Source of the DNA: Heliopora coerulea
Lineage: Eukaryota; Cnidaria; Anthozoa; Scleralcyonacea; Helioporidae
Length of the DNA stretch: 64,000 nt
Direction of reading: 5' to 3'
NCBI GenBank assembly: GCA_030142905.1
Contig: JASJOG010000535.1
Span: 60,358-124,357, forward strand
Of the stretch, positions 23,723-35,880 are shown one piece after another. How positions within the stretch are numbered: position 1 is the stretch's first letter; every line of letters begins with the position of its first letter. The notes beneath the pieces are model-generated. The model was not told where the DNA came from. It saw only the letters and a list, made by a program, of their open reading frames with translations, and searched no databases. Made by a program: the position numbers and the translations under genes.

Positions 23723-23896
23723 CCTGTTAAAACAGAAGAAACGATTGTCGAGAATGGTGAGTAAACATCTGATGTAGATGCATGGATGTACAATAATTTT
23801 TCAGGGCGCTAGCTGTATCCAAGAAACCATGATTTGACCATGTGCATTCTGGTATATTTAGGGACTGGTGCAGAATTAAAAGAAGACATTGAGTGA
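23723..23896 (+). pseudogene. THOC1 last two exons, duplicate in copy 2
   Basis: Exons 23723-23756 and 23862-23896 duplicate the penultimate and last THOC1 exons with splice sites intact. The last exon has a Pro-to-Ala change (GTGAELKEDIE). There is no connection to upstream THOC1 exons except by skipping copy 1. Gene fragment. Confidence 0.85.
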
Positions 23897-23978
23897 AGCA
23901 AAACTTGGTTTATCAATAACAACACTTGTAAAAATGTCAGAAGATTAAATTATTTATTTTTATGAACAGTAGTACAAT

Positions 23979-25006
23979 TTAATATTCAAATTCATATTCA
24001 AAATATGAAGGATCAAACTGGTGCAATCTGACATAGCCATCCTCTCCACCACTGCTATAGCTGAAAGAAAGAAAAGGAAGAAATGAGTTGTTGAGATTTT
24101 CCTCACTAATTTTCCTGCTTACCAGAGTCCTAGCACTATTTTTGTAAATATTTGGTAGAATTTTAATAGAAACTCTATGTCGAAGATAACTAGACTTTAC
24201 TGGATATGGCAAATTGCTAAAGGAAACCACCTGCAAGGGTTGGGAATGCAGCATTTTACTGAAGATTTAAATAGGACACCTTACTTGGGGTAAACAAATA
24301 AGCTTTTTGGCCAAATCACTGGCAGTTTCTTCATGCAAAAGTACTTTCGGGATGGTTGGAAAGCTGTAGGGAGAGCACAGCACGCTGCTAGGAGTTTGTT
24401 GGGGTTAATTTTAGGCTTTTTTATATGGTTATGTAAGCTTTCTCAGGAACACAATAAGGGTTTTTACTGTTCGGTATATTTATATGCAAGCTCAGCCAAG
24501 CTAGTTTACTGACCTTTTTCCATCAGGGTGAAATGTTACACAGTTGATAGGTCCAAAATGTCCTTTCACTCTTCCTATTTCTTCCTCAAAAACCATGTGG
24601 AAGAAACGAGCATCAAACTTTCCAATCCTTGTTGATGTTGTTGTCACATCCATGGCTTCTTGGCCACCTCCAAGGACAACCTGAAAAAGAAAATAAACTA
24701 CCTGAACTGTCAGACTGAGCCCACAGTGAATGGGCAACTTTTGGCATCAAAACTGAAGTATGGAAGGATACAAAAAAAGTATGGCGTAAGTATTGCTTTA
24801 CACATTTATGAAAGCTGCATAGGCAGCTTTAATAATTGGGCAGTTGCTGGTATTTTGACATTTTGATATCAAGCCCTGTTCACAAGAGACTGCTAAGAGA
24901 CAAAAAGAGACATTACTTACGTGGTGTTTAAGTGAAGACAAAGAAGCCGAATTCACAGGCCGTTCAGTTTTATATGTTTTCAAGTGTTCCAAACTGAGTC
25001 GAAAAA
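23979..25006 (-). pseudogene. EIF3I exons 6-8, duplicate in copy 2
   Basis: Exon copies 8 (23979-24060), 7 (24514-24680) and 6 (24921-25006). Exon 6 bears the same 4-bp frameshift deletion as copy 1. Exons 7 and 8 are still open. Confidence 0.88.
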
Positions 25007-25124
25007 CTAGAATTTAAAACAACAAAAACAATATTTTTAGTTTATTTATAAATATGATGAACATACATTGAATAGCAAATTGAATTAAGGCATGCAAGTC
25101 AAACTATTATCTTCTTTCAAACGT

Positions 25125-26669
25125 TCATAGTTTCCATTTATTTGGAAAGTTTAAAATTGGTAGAAAAATCGTCAAAAACCATGGGTTAACCCCTTTACTT
25201 TTTGGTGAAATTTTTCGACTTCAAAAATTATCTCAAATATTAGTGTAAAGTCCCTGAAATAAGGGAAAAACTATGTTACTTGGTTCAAACTTTTATGTTT
25301 TTGGCTTGCTTCGAAAGTTTAAAATTGGTCGAAAAATCGTCAAAAACCATGAGTTAACCCTTTTACTTTCTGGTGAAATTTTTCGACCTCAAAAATTACC
25401 TCAAATATCATTGTAAAGTCCCCGAAATAAGGGCAAAACTATGTTATTCGGCCCAAACTTTTATATTTTCGACTTATTTCGAAAGTTTGAAATTGGTCGA
25501 AAAATCGTCAAAAACCATGGGTTAACCCCTTTACTTTATGGTGATATTTTTCGACCTCAAAAATTATCTCAAATATCATTGTGAAGTCCCTGAAATCAGG
25601 GCAAAACTATGTTATTTGATTCAAACTTTCATATTTTCGACTTATTTTGAAAGTTTGAAATTGGTCGAAAAATCGTCAAAAACCATGAGTTAACCCTTTT
25701 ACTTTTTGGAGAAATTTTCGAGCTCAAAAATTACCTCAAATATCATCGTGAAGTCCCCGAAATAAGGCCTGAACTATGTCATTCGGCCGAAACCTTTATA
25801 TTTTTGGCTTATTTCGAAAGTTTGAAATTGGTCGAAAAATCGTCAAAATCCCTGGGTTAACCCTTTTACCTTTTGGTGAAATTTTTTTGACCTCAAAAAT
25901 TATCTCCAACATTGTAAAGTCCCTAAACTAAGGGCAAAACTATGTTATTTGGTTCAAACTTTTATATTTTTGGCTTACTTCGAAAGTTTGAAATTGGTCG
26001 AAAAATCGTCAAAAACCATGGGTGTTAACCCCTTTACTTTTTGGTGAAATTTTTCGACCTCAAAAATTATCTCAAATATCATTGTAAAGTCCCTGAAATT
26101 AGGCTAAAACTATGTTATTCGGCCGAAACCTTTATATTTTCGGCTTATTTCGAAAGTTTGAAATTGGTCGAAAAATCGTCAAGAACCATGGGTTAACCCC
26201 TTTACTTTTTGGTGAAATTTTTCGACCTCAAAAATTATCTCAAATATCATTGTAAAGTCCCTGAAATGAGGGAAAACTATGTTATTTCATTCAAACTTTC
26301 ATATTTTCGGCTTATTTCGAAAGTTTAAAATTGGTCGAAAAATCGTCAAAAACCATGGGTTAACCCCTTTACTTTTTGGAGAAATTTTTCGACTTCAAAA
26401 ATTATCTCATATATTAGTGTAAAGTCTCTCAAACAAGGGGAAACTATGTCATTCGGCCCAAACTTTTAAATTTTCGGCTTATTTCGAAAGTTTAAAATTG
26501 GTCGAGAAATCGTCAAAAACCATAGGTTAACCCCTTTACTTTTTGGTGAAATTTTTCGACCTGAAAAATTATCTGAAATATTAGTGTAAAGTCCCTGAAA
26601 TAAGGGCAAAACTATGTTATTCGGTCCAAACTTTTATATTTTCGGCTTATTTCGAAAGTTTGAAATTCA
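25125..26669. repeat. ~168-bp satellite array (copy 2, 9 units plus partial)
   Basis: Same satellite as at 21060-22438 with one extra unit around 25825-25990, which accounts for most of the length difference between copies. Confidence 0.93.
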
Positions 26670-26850
26670 ACTCATACAGCCGTAAGGGAGGCAACTTCAT
26701 ATTTTCACTCTGATGATGTTGCTTGTAGCAACGAAACGTTACTCAATAAATGTTTTAAATTTTCTAGCCTTCTTTGTTTAAGCAATTTTTAATGTTTACA
26801 TATGACGATACTTCGCACAATCTGCTGGGCATTGTTATTTATATTAAAGT
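26665..26850 (+). mobile_element. Second copy of the junction tail with hammerhead-like core
   Basis: Repeats 22434-22619. CTGATGA begins at 26710 and GAAAC is at 26733-26737. The identical junction on both sides of copy 2 shows that both duplications share one breakpoint. Confidence 0.55.
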
Positions 26851-26964
26851 TATAATTTAAGTCAACAACAAAATTGTATAAGATAATTGTATAAGATAAG
26901 ATAGGTGAATACACTTACCAAGAATTAGGTACTGTTGGATGGTAAAGTTCTAAAAAGAACTATA

Positions 26965-27396
26965 TTACACCTTTTGTTGTTCATTACCAGAAAATATACT
27001 ATCATTAACGCCAACCTCAAACTCATTAACGCAAAAATACATTCATTTTATTCAGTCGACATTCATTAGCGTAGATACGCAACCATTTGCATCAAAGGAC
27101 ATTCCATAGCGCCAACAGACGACCATTAACACCATTCTACTATACATTAGGGATAATAAAATTTCAATTAGGCAACATATTTCTCTTGCATAATTGAAAT
27201 TTTATTATCCCTAATGTATAGTAGAATGGTGTTAATGGTCGTCTGTTGGCGCTATGGAATGTCCTTTGATGCAAATGGTTGCGTATCTATTCTAACGAAT
27301 GTGCATTGAATAAAATGAATGTATTTTTGCGTTAATGAGTTTGAGGTTAGCGTTAATGATAGTATATTTTCTGGTAATGAACAGCAAAAGGTGTAA
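26965..27396. mobile_element. Fold-back/MITE, copy 3
   Basis: 432-bp uninterrupted copy of the element at 18151-19099, same termini and arms. Confidence 0.85.
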
Positions 27397-27953
27397 ACTT
27401 AGAAGTAAAATTGCGTCCTAGGAGGTATTGGTTGGAAGGAATTAAGAGGCATGCAAGATGTATTTCGGCAGACTACTAATCACGAGCTGTACGTCTACTG
27501 TCTAGAATGTAATAGTCCCACAGAATATCTCATTTTGGTCCGTACCAGACCTCCTGACTTAGCTGTGGTAAGCGCCTGACGATTTTACTTGTCAGCGGGG
27601 GTGATCTCTCGGAGGGGAGAGGGGTATATAGTCTAGGAGTTGATGAAGTCAACCTGACGGTATGCGGAAGACTTTAATTAAAGGGTTTCTGCTGAGAGTT
27701 CTCCGTGGGATCATCTATCTCACACACTAAAATGATGTTAAAAGTATGAGTAGAGTGAATGACTGTTGAAAATATGACCTTCTTGCCCCAGTAGTCATCC
27801 AGATGATTGATTTCTGTGTTCAGGCAGTGTTTAAAACTGCTTACATATTTTACTAAGTACATACATAGTTTTTCAATCCTTCTTCTGGGATCTTATACTA
27901 AAGATGGGCACCCAAACTATTATTCAAATTTTACTCCGTGTTCTTAATTTCAG

Positions 27954-28127
27954 CCTGTTAAAACAGAAGAAACGATTGTCGAGAATGGTGAGTAAACATC
28001 TGATGTAGATGCATGGATGTACAATAATTTTTCAGGGCGCTAGCTGTATCCAAGAAACCATGATTTGACCATGTGCATTCTGGTATATTTAGGGACTGGT
28101 CCAGAATTAAAAGAAGACATTGAGTGA
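27954..28127 (+). pseudogene. THOC1 last two exons, duplicate in copy 3
   Basis: Exons 27954-27987 and 28093-28127, identical in coding content to copy 1 (GTGPELKEDIE then stop). They lie just 82 bp beyond the EIF3I stop on the other strand. A relic unless THOC1 transcripts run across all three copies. Confidence 0.82.
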
Positions 28128-28209
28128 AGCAAAACTTGGTTTATCAATAACAACACTTGTAAAAATGTCAGAAGATTAAATTATTTATTTTTATGAACAG
28201 TAGTACAAT

Positions 28210-31200
28210 TTAATATTCAAATTCATATTCAAAATATGAAGGATCAAACTGGTGCAATCTGACATAGCCATCCTCTCCACCACTGCTATAGCTGAAAGAA
28301 AGAAAAGGAAGAAATGAGTTGTTGAGATTTTCCTCACTAATTTTCCTGCTTGCCAGAGTGCTAGCACTATTTTTGTAAATATTTGGTAGAATTTTAATAG
28401 AAACTCTATGTCGAAGATAACTAGATTTTACTGGATATGGCAAATTGCTAAAGGAAACCACCTGCTAGGGTTGGGAATGCAGCATTTTACCGAAGATTTA
28501 AATAGGACACCTTACTTGAGGTAAACAAATAAGCTTTTTGGCCAAATCACTGGCAGTTTCTTCATGCAAAAGTACTTTCAGGATGGTTGGAAAGCTGTAG
28601 GCAGGGCACAGCACGCTGCTAGGAGTTTGTTGGGGTTAATTTTAGGCTTAATTATATGGTTATGTAAGCTTTCTCAGGAACACAATAAGGGTTTTTACTG
28701 TTCAGTATATTTATATGCAAGCTCAGCCAAGCTAGTTTACTGACCTTTTTCCATCAGGGTGAAATGTTACACAGTTGATAGGTCCAAAATGTCCTTTCAC
28801 TCTTCCTATTTCTTCCTCAAAAACCATGTGGAAGAAACGAGCATCAAACTTTCCAATCCTTGTTGATGTTGTTGTCACATCCATGGCTTCTTGGCCTCCT
28901 CCAAGGACAACCTGAAAAAGAAAATAAACTACTTGAACTGTCAGACTGAGCCCACAGTGAATGGGCAACTTTTGGCATCAAAACTGAAGTATGGAAGGAC
29001 ACAAAAAAGTATGGCCTAAGTATTGCGTTATTAAGTTATTCAGTTACTGGTATTTTGACATTTTGATATCAAGCCCTGTTCACAAATGAGACTGCTAAGA
29101 GACAAAAAGAGGCATTACTTACGTGGTGTTTAAGTGAAGACAAAGAAGCCGAATTCACAGGCCGTTCAGTTTTATATGTTTTCAAGTGTTCCAAACTGTC
29201 TGAGTCGAAAAGCTAGAATTTAAAGCAAAAGAAACAAAGTTTTTAGTTTATTTATAAATATGATGAACATACATTGAACAGCAAATTGAATTAAGGCATG
29301 CAAGTCAAACTATTATCTTCTTTCAAACGTTCATAGTTTCCGTTTATTTGGATAGTTTAAAATTGGTCGAAAAATCGTTAAAAACCATGGGTTAACCCCT
29401 TTACTTTTTGGTGAAATTTTTCGACCTGAAAAATTATCTCAAATATTAGTGTAAAGTTCCTCAAATAAGGGAAAAACTATGGTATTCGCTCCAAACTTTC
29501 ATATTTCGGGTTTATTTCAAAAGTTTTAAATTGGTCGAAAAATCGCCAAAAACTATGGGTTAATCCCTTTACTTTTTGGTGATATTTTTCGACCTCAAAA
29601 ATTATATCAAATATTAGTGTAAAGTCCCTGAAATAAGGGCAAAACTATGTTATTTGGATCAAACTTTTATATTTTCGGCTTATTTCGAAAGTTTGAAATT
29701 GTTAGGAAAATCGTCAAAAACCATGGGTTAACCCCTTTACTTTTTGGTGAAATTTTTCGACCTCAAAAATTAACTCAAATATTAGTGTAAAGTCCGTCAA
29801 ACAAGGGAAAGCTATGTCATTCGGCCCAAACTTTTATATTTTCGGCTTATGTCGAAAGTTTGAAATTGATCGGAAAATCATCAAAAACCATGGGTTAACC
29901 CCTTTACTTTTTGGTGAAATTTTTCGACCTCAAAAGTTATCTCAAATATTATCAGTTGTGCCTGACACAGGAAGACTAAAATTATTGGACCAACCTTTGC
30001 TGTACAATCCTTTGATGCTGTTACAAACATAGTCGTGTCTTTATAAGGCTGGATGTCATTCACAGCTCTGCTGTGACCTTCAACATTTAGTAAACGTTTC
30101 CCACTCTAAAAATTACACCAAGTAAAAGTTGAGAGCAAAATTATTAAACTACTGTTTAGTTCAATGCTCAGGCAGCCAATTAAAGCTATGGAATGCCCTT
30201 TCTGATACTATTGTCTAAGGGTTTAGAAACTGAGCTGCATGTACTGTATTTATCTAACCAGTTCAATTTTTACTTGTCACTTGAAAAACTGGAAAACCAT
30301 TGTAATCAGAAACTAAAAGAGGAGATTCCTAACATTTTGATCAAAAGCCTGTTGTTAGAAAGTGGCCTTTGCAGAAAACATTTTTCTGTTGCTGGACCTT
30401 TTGGCTTTTCAACGTCATTATTTTAGTACAGCCAACACTGCGTTCTAAATCCAAACCAGTTAGTTTAATTTTTGCTATTGAAGAATTACCAGGAACATCT
30501 AAATTTCTTAAGCTTACCTTTGCATCCCACTGACAAACTGTTCCATTCTCGTGCCCAGCAATGATGTAATAATCCAATGGCCCCCATATGGCTGATGTAA
30601 CTTTAGGGCCATCTACAGGTATACTTAAATATGGAGCTTTGTGACCTAAAGGAAAGTAGTAAACTAGTGTTAATACATTTTTAAGATAAGCAGCCAGATA
30701 TGTACAAAATGGGGCACGAGGTAGGTTAAATAAATCAATAAAATATTAAAAAATATGAAAATAAAAGTCATCCCACAATGGTACACATGGCATGTAGAAC
30801 ACTTTGAAATCTGGCCTCACAGGCTCAGCTCTGAGATCAAGACATTGACATCTGATGCAAAGGGCATACAACTAACCCATTTGTGAAGAATCTCTGATGT
30901 CATAGAATAGTATTTCACAAGCATGACCCATCTGTTTATCTGTTGAAAACATGATTCTGTTTCCACAATATGAGAAAGCACACGTCCGCACTGCAGATCG
31001 TGTGTCAAATTTCCCAAGCTGAGTCCCAGTTTCGGTATCCCATAGGCGCAAACTATTGTCAGCTGATCCTGTAACCAGACGGCTTGTGGTCCCTGAGGGA
31101 AGATTTAAGGATGAGTAGTACAATCAAATGCATTAAACAAGGACAAGTACAGCACGCCTTTATATATTTTTTTCTGAGTCATTTAGCAGCCATACACATG

Positions 31201-32621
31201 CTGGGAATATCAAGTTACGCTCTTTTGTAGCTTTTGTGTGTTACAATTGTTCTTCACATTCTTTGCTGAGCCATAATTTTTTTCATTAAGCTACTGTATG
31301 ATTTCTGCCTAGTTTGTTTATTGCTGACATCTTGTTGGCTGTTTTACTTCATTAAAAAGTGCAGTTACAGATGGATACATGTAAAAGAGCTTTCACATTA
31401 ATAACACAGATTTCAATTCAGATATCATTGTCAAAAGTAACTCTTACGAGGAGTGTAATTTTTGATATAATTATGACAAACCAGCCCTATGTTGCACATT
31501 TTTTGAATGAAGATGTGCATAATGCACAGAACATGTCACATTCCAGTGGCACAATCAATTATTAAGAAAGGATACAATCAACGTCAATACACCATACAGC
31601 CCCTCCATGTCCTTTATATGTTCCCAGTCTTTCTCCATTTATTGAGTACCACACTGTGGGTGAAGTATCTTTAGCTGAAGAGAACAGTAAATCACCATCT
31701 CTGTTGTACTTGATGTGAGTAATGGATCGTTCGTGACCATGTAGAGCAATTGGTCTCTAGAAAGACAATTACCAATATAAGCAGTGACAAGGAAGAATAA
31801 CATAAAAATAACATATAACATTTTCCATACTTGAGGTAAAAAGGTAAATTTAGTTGTATTTATTGCATTTTTCCCCCCTCACCTTCACAGATGTCCTACT
31901 TTGTGAATTTTAGGTGATCTGAAACTGGGCTTTATTTAAGTAGTAACCCACCATCTTGCCAATAGTTAATTTTTTTTATGTAAGTAAATTCCATACACTA
32001 ACTTAACTTGTGATAGTAAATTTAAAATTAAACTGTGAAGGTTTAAGTGGTTATTCAATTGCTGGATACCAAGCAAGTCTTAACTTTTTGTGGAAGATGT
32101 GGAATGTCACTGTACTGCCGTAGTCTAGGACAGGGTACTTGATTGAAGCTTGGCTAGGTAATTCAATGTACTATACTGATAGGATATTTAAAGAGTGAGT
32201 GTGTTTCTAGCCATGTCAGAAACGAAGTTAGTAATAAAAAGTATTCTTTTAAGCAGCCTGAATGACACCATCAACGTCCTTCTACAGCAATAAACCATAA
32301 TTCTAGTTAAGTTTTAGTTTTCCCTCAGCCAGAGAAAATCAATTCTGCTCTACAGTTTTGTTTTTTCTTTTCTTTTTCTTATTTTGAGTGCGTTTTGTTG
32401 CCATAGCAAAATCTCGATCAAAAACGCCAGCCGGACTCACGTAATTGCTCCCGAAAGGTCTGAATGAAGCAAAAATTTTAAATAGATTATTTTATCAGTT
32501 ATAAACCCATTACGGTTTAAAATGTTTTGCGAAAAGTATGTGAGTTAAACATTTGGAAAGCTGGAACAAAAAATTTACAATTTATCTACTAAACAAAACC
32601 TTAACACAACATACATACCAT
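28210..32621 (-). CDS. EIF3I: Eukaryotic translation initiation factor 3 subunit I
   Basis: Eight coding exons: 32621-32619, 31756-31576, 31092-30877, 30645-30518, 30105-29995, 29212-29123, 28911-28745, 28291-28210. They give 325 aa, exactly the length of human EIF3I. The protein is a seven-bladed WD40 propeller that binds eIF3b/eIF3g in the 43S pre-initiation complex. Recognisable stretches are [72 protein letters not shown] and [16 protein letters not shown]. The first exon supplies only the start codon (ATG followed directly by GTATGT). Exons 6-8 lie in copy 3 of the triplication. Exon 6 here is 90 bp and in frame, whereas copies 1 and 2 carry a 4-bp deletion, so copy 3 must be the functional end. 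The gene is tail-to-tail with THOC1. Confidence 0.95.
29330..29948. repeat. ~168-bp satellite array (copy 3, 4 units)
   Basis: Four more diverged units of the same satellite, ending abruptly at the sequence leading into EIF3I exon 5. The shorter, more divergent array in the copy continuous with the gene suggests it is nearest the ancestral state; that is inference. Confidence 0.88.
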
Positions 32622-33504
32622 TTCTTCCCAGAAAATTCTATGATTACTTTCTCAAAACAACACGTTTTCATCGGCCATTAAAGAGAGGAAAGCTGATATG
32701 ACCAGCGGTATACTTCACCAGTTATAGAGAAGGATCATGAAGGTCCAAGAACAACAAAGGAGGACCAATAAGGATTGCACGTTAGGGGTTATAGCGCAGT
32801 CCAGCCATAGTTAATAATATACCTTACCTTGCAAAGAAGCATATCTGGATTTTTTCTTTAAAGTACCAAGTTTCATTTTAAAGTATGCGTACGGTACCCA
32901 AGTTTTACAAACTGACCAAGGATTAAGACTATCTAAAACATGAAGGAATTATTTTGGAAAAGATTTGAGCTAACAATCTACTAGTTTTAGCAGAAAATAA
33001 ATGACTAAATTTTGTTACGTGTAGTTTTTTTGTGTTTATTTTGAGAAACTTGGGATAAGCATTGCTTCTGGCTTAGTGTTTTACATGTACGTCGTGGTAC
33101 TTGATAACTGATGTGCTTTTTATTGTGACAAATCACAGTGAAGAGTAACGTATGCCAATGGTATTTTTGTTCAGTGAAATAGTACTTTACAATATGTCCA
33201 CATCAGGTCTCATTTGTAAAATTCACCTTGCTTAATATTCTTTATAGTTGACACTTACTGGAAGTGTAATGCCAATGCTACAGTCTGATTTGCTATTGTA
33301 CTCAATATCTAGTGCTCAACAGTTATCGAGTGGTATGAAGTAACACACTAAGGCAGAGTTTTTCAGGCAGAAGCAATGCTTTTATCTAGGTTTTCACAAT
33401 ATATTCAAAAAACTATCTAAATTAAGAAACAAGTAGATTGTGAGCTCTCTATTTCTATATGATAATTGGATATTTGAGTGGGACTTTGCCCTAGGGCAGC
33501 ATTA

Positions 33505-33775
33505 TCACGTGCAGGGGCGGATCCAGAATTTTGAGAAAGGGGGAGGGCGCAAAATTGTTTTACGAATTCATTTCCACAATGTGGCATTTTAATGGGAGAA
33601 TTTTTATGCTACTGTCGTTTCCCGGTGTTTTTTGAATCTGAATTTCTTGTCGGTCGACATGTTTAAGGCTTGTGTTTTGTAACCGAGCAAAAAATCATAC
33701 GACAACTTATCAAAAAAAAGGCGGGGCGCACGTCCGATGCGCCCCCCCGCCTAAATCCGCCTCTGATAAGAATTA
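33505..33775. mobile_element. MITE with GGGGCGGATCC-type terminal inverted repeats
   Basis: Left end GCAGGGGCGGATCCAGAATTT and right end TAAATCCGCCTCTG are imperfect reverse complements, with G-rich and C-rich inner borders. No coding capacity. It lies in the 32622-35991 intergenic interval. Confidence 0.6.
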
Positions 33776-34249
33776 TTTGCTCATCCTGACGTATTTAACC
33801 TTAAACAAAGGTTTGAAATAACGATTCGTAATTCGTAATTCATGAATCAAAGTACGATTTTCGTGATTGGAAGTTTAGAAAATTTGAGCAAAATTGCGAA
33901 CTAGAACTTTCTTTTTCTTTTGTTGACATAGGAGCTGTCTGCTCCGAACTCTTGTTGAAACCATAGAGATCATATATTAACTGGAGGGGGCATTGTAGCT
34001 AAATGTCACTCAATTGCCGGGGAAAATTGATTGCTGCCCTGTTGGATAAATTGAGGGACAAAACAAACATGCCCAGATGAAAAGTTCATGATCATGCTCA
34101 AATGTCACTTCATTTTTATCTATTGTTTTTGTCTTTTCCAAAAAGAAGTATAAGAAACACAGTAATAGCCAACTAATTCCCAGAAAAGCAGCTTTTCTGC
34201 TATTCAGTTAATGAAAACAAGCATGAAACATTCTACTAAAGATCAGTTA

Positions 34250-34615
34250 TTTGCATAGGCGTATGAGCAGGAGGGGGGGCTGCAGCCCTCCCCCCGATTC
34301 AGACATCGTCAATTTCTTCGAGTGACATTTCCATTTTTCGGGCAGAAATCTTTTTTTTCTCATAACCTGGTATCTGAGAAGAAAAGTTCAGCACTTTTAG
34401 ATTTAACGTATTGTCAGTTTATATTGTTTTGCTTGTACCCATTTCGATGTCAATCTAGTATTGCGTAAAATATATAAGCGCAGTTTTGTTGAAGGAATGG
34501 CTTAGTGGTTCGTTCATTTTGAGAATTCAGGCGATGCAGAAAACTTTCGGGGAACAGGCCTCATCCCCCCCGTTGAAATCGGTCCCGAACGCTTATGGTT
34601 ATTTGACTCAAGGTT
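34250..34615. mobile_element. MITE-like element with CATAGGCGTATGAGC ends
   Basis: ATTTGCATAGGCGTATGAGC at the left pairs imperfectly with the reverse complement of GGTCCCGAACGCTTATGG at the right. Inner borders contain long G and C runs (gggggggctgcagccctcccccc). Non-autonomous element. Confidence 0.5.
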
Positions 34616-35433
34616 CTTGAACTGATGGGCCTGGAATAGAACAATTTGTTCCCCCCACTTTACTCCAAATGGCAGAGTTAAATTTCACTCCAATTTTAGC
34701 CCTCATGCCCCTCTACCTTTTTTAAGTATCTCTATGGTTGAAGCTCTGTCATAATATAGAAATGACCTCGGCATAGCATCAGGGAAAAAAAGGTCTCTTA
34801 GGCATCATGTTTCTCCTGCTCTAGTCAATCTAAAACTCTCGAACACCAAGTTAAAATAAGTTAAAACTTGTCTTGGCTGCCAAGCCAACTGTCCTTCAAA
34901 TAATTAGACCCAAATTTCGTCATGGTTCGCCATAGTTATTAGTGTAAGTATGTTATCACGGTGATTATTAAAGTGATGCAACAATAAGAAGTTGAAAAGT
35001 ATGGAAAGTTAAACGTGGTAATTATAATATAATTATTTTATGTAGAATCATCAGATGTATGTCACACCTTCAGTTGTATGGTTACGACCACCACATTATG
35101 TTAAAATAATTGAGAGAACGAAACAAAGTTTAAAATAGATTTATGTCAAGTGGTAATATCAGTCGCCGAGTAAACAATAAACTCCTCTTATTTGTCTAAA
35201 CTATTGCAAATCCTTGTCAATGATGGTACTTGATGCCAAAAATATTTTCATCTCAAGAATAAAATCGGTCAACTCAGGATGACGAAACTTTGAACAATCT
35301 CCATCAGGACTGGAGATTGTTCAAAGTTCCGTTTATCAAACTACACAGTGTGGCGAGCTTGGATTAGCTTTACCCGTCCCCTACGAGATATATATTGAGC
35401 ATTCTGATGTCTATTGAATAACATTGAAAATCT

Positions 35434-35435
<2 letters not shown>

Positions 35436-35477
<42 letters not shown>

Positions 35478-35698
35478 CGCAAAACCAAGGCAAATTTTTG
35501 TTTGCTGTCGCTACTCCGAGTTTCACGCGCTTAGGCGATCATCAGGCAACGGCCTGATGATCGCCTAAGCGCGTGAAACTCGGAGTAGCGACAGCAAACA
35601 AAAATTTGCCTTTGTTTTGCGTTTTCGCTCAGCCTATTACGGTATCGAGCGCTCTATACATCCATGCCATACCTGTGACACTTTCGTTACATTTATTT

Positions 35699-35747
<49 letters not shown>

Positions 35748-35841
35748 TATATATATATATGATAGATTAGTAAAATATGTAATATTTTACTTGGTTGATG
35801 GAAGGGTTCTGATTTACTTATGTATGTGTATATATATATGT

Positions 35842-35878
<37 letters not shown>

Positions 35879-35880
35879 AA
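35436..35880. repeat. Long near-perfect palindrome flanked by (TA)n/(CA)n microsatellites
   Basis: Arms 35475-35547 and 35552-35625 are about 73 bp, almost perfectly complementary, with a 4-nt AACG loop. The arms end toward the centre in CTGATGA-CGC-loop-GCG-GTGAAAC, the same motif class as at 22.5 kb. Long (TA)n tracts lie outside both arms (35436-35474, 35705-35760, 35831-35877). The open frames across it are products of the palindrome and dinucleotides. Confidence 0.85.

Larger units (their letters stand above)
22620..26850. repeat. Tandem segmental duplication, copy 2 (orphan middle copy)
   Basis: 4231 bp with the same order of parts as copy 1 but without the LTR and with nine satellite units. 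It is not continuous with either parent gene. It carries private changes where copies 1 and 3 agree, for example at the THOC1 last exon (CCA to GCA) and near 24120 (accagagtcc against gccagagtgc). Confidence 0.93.
26851..29948. repeat. Tandem segmental duplication, copy 3 (EIF3I side)
   Basis: Begins with the same 'ataatttaagtcaacaac' boundary and runs through the fold-back, THOC1 exon copies, EIF3I exons 8-6 and a short four-unit satellite. It is then continuous with unique EIF3I intron 5 sequence. It therefore supplies the functional EIF3I 3' end. Confidence 0.93.
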
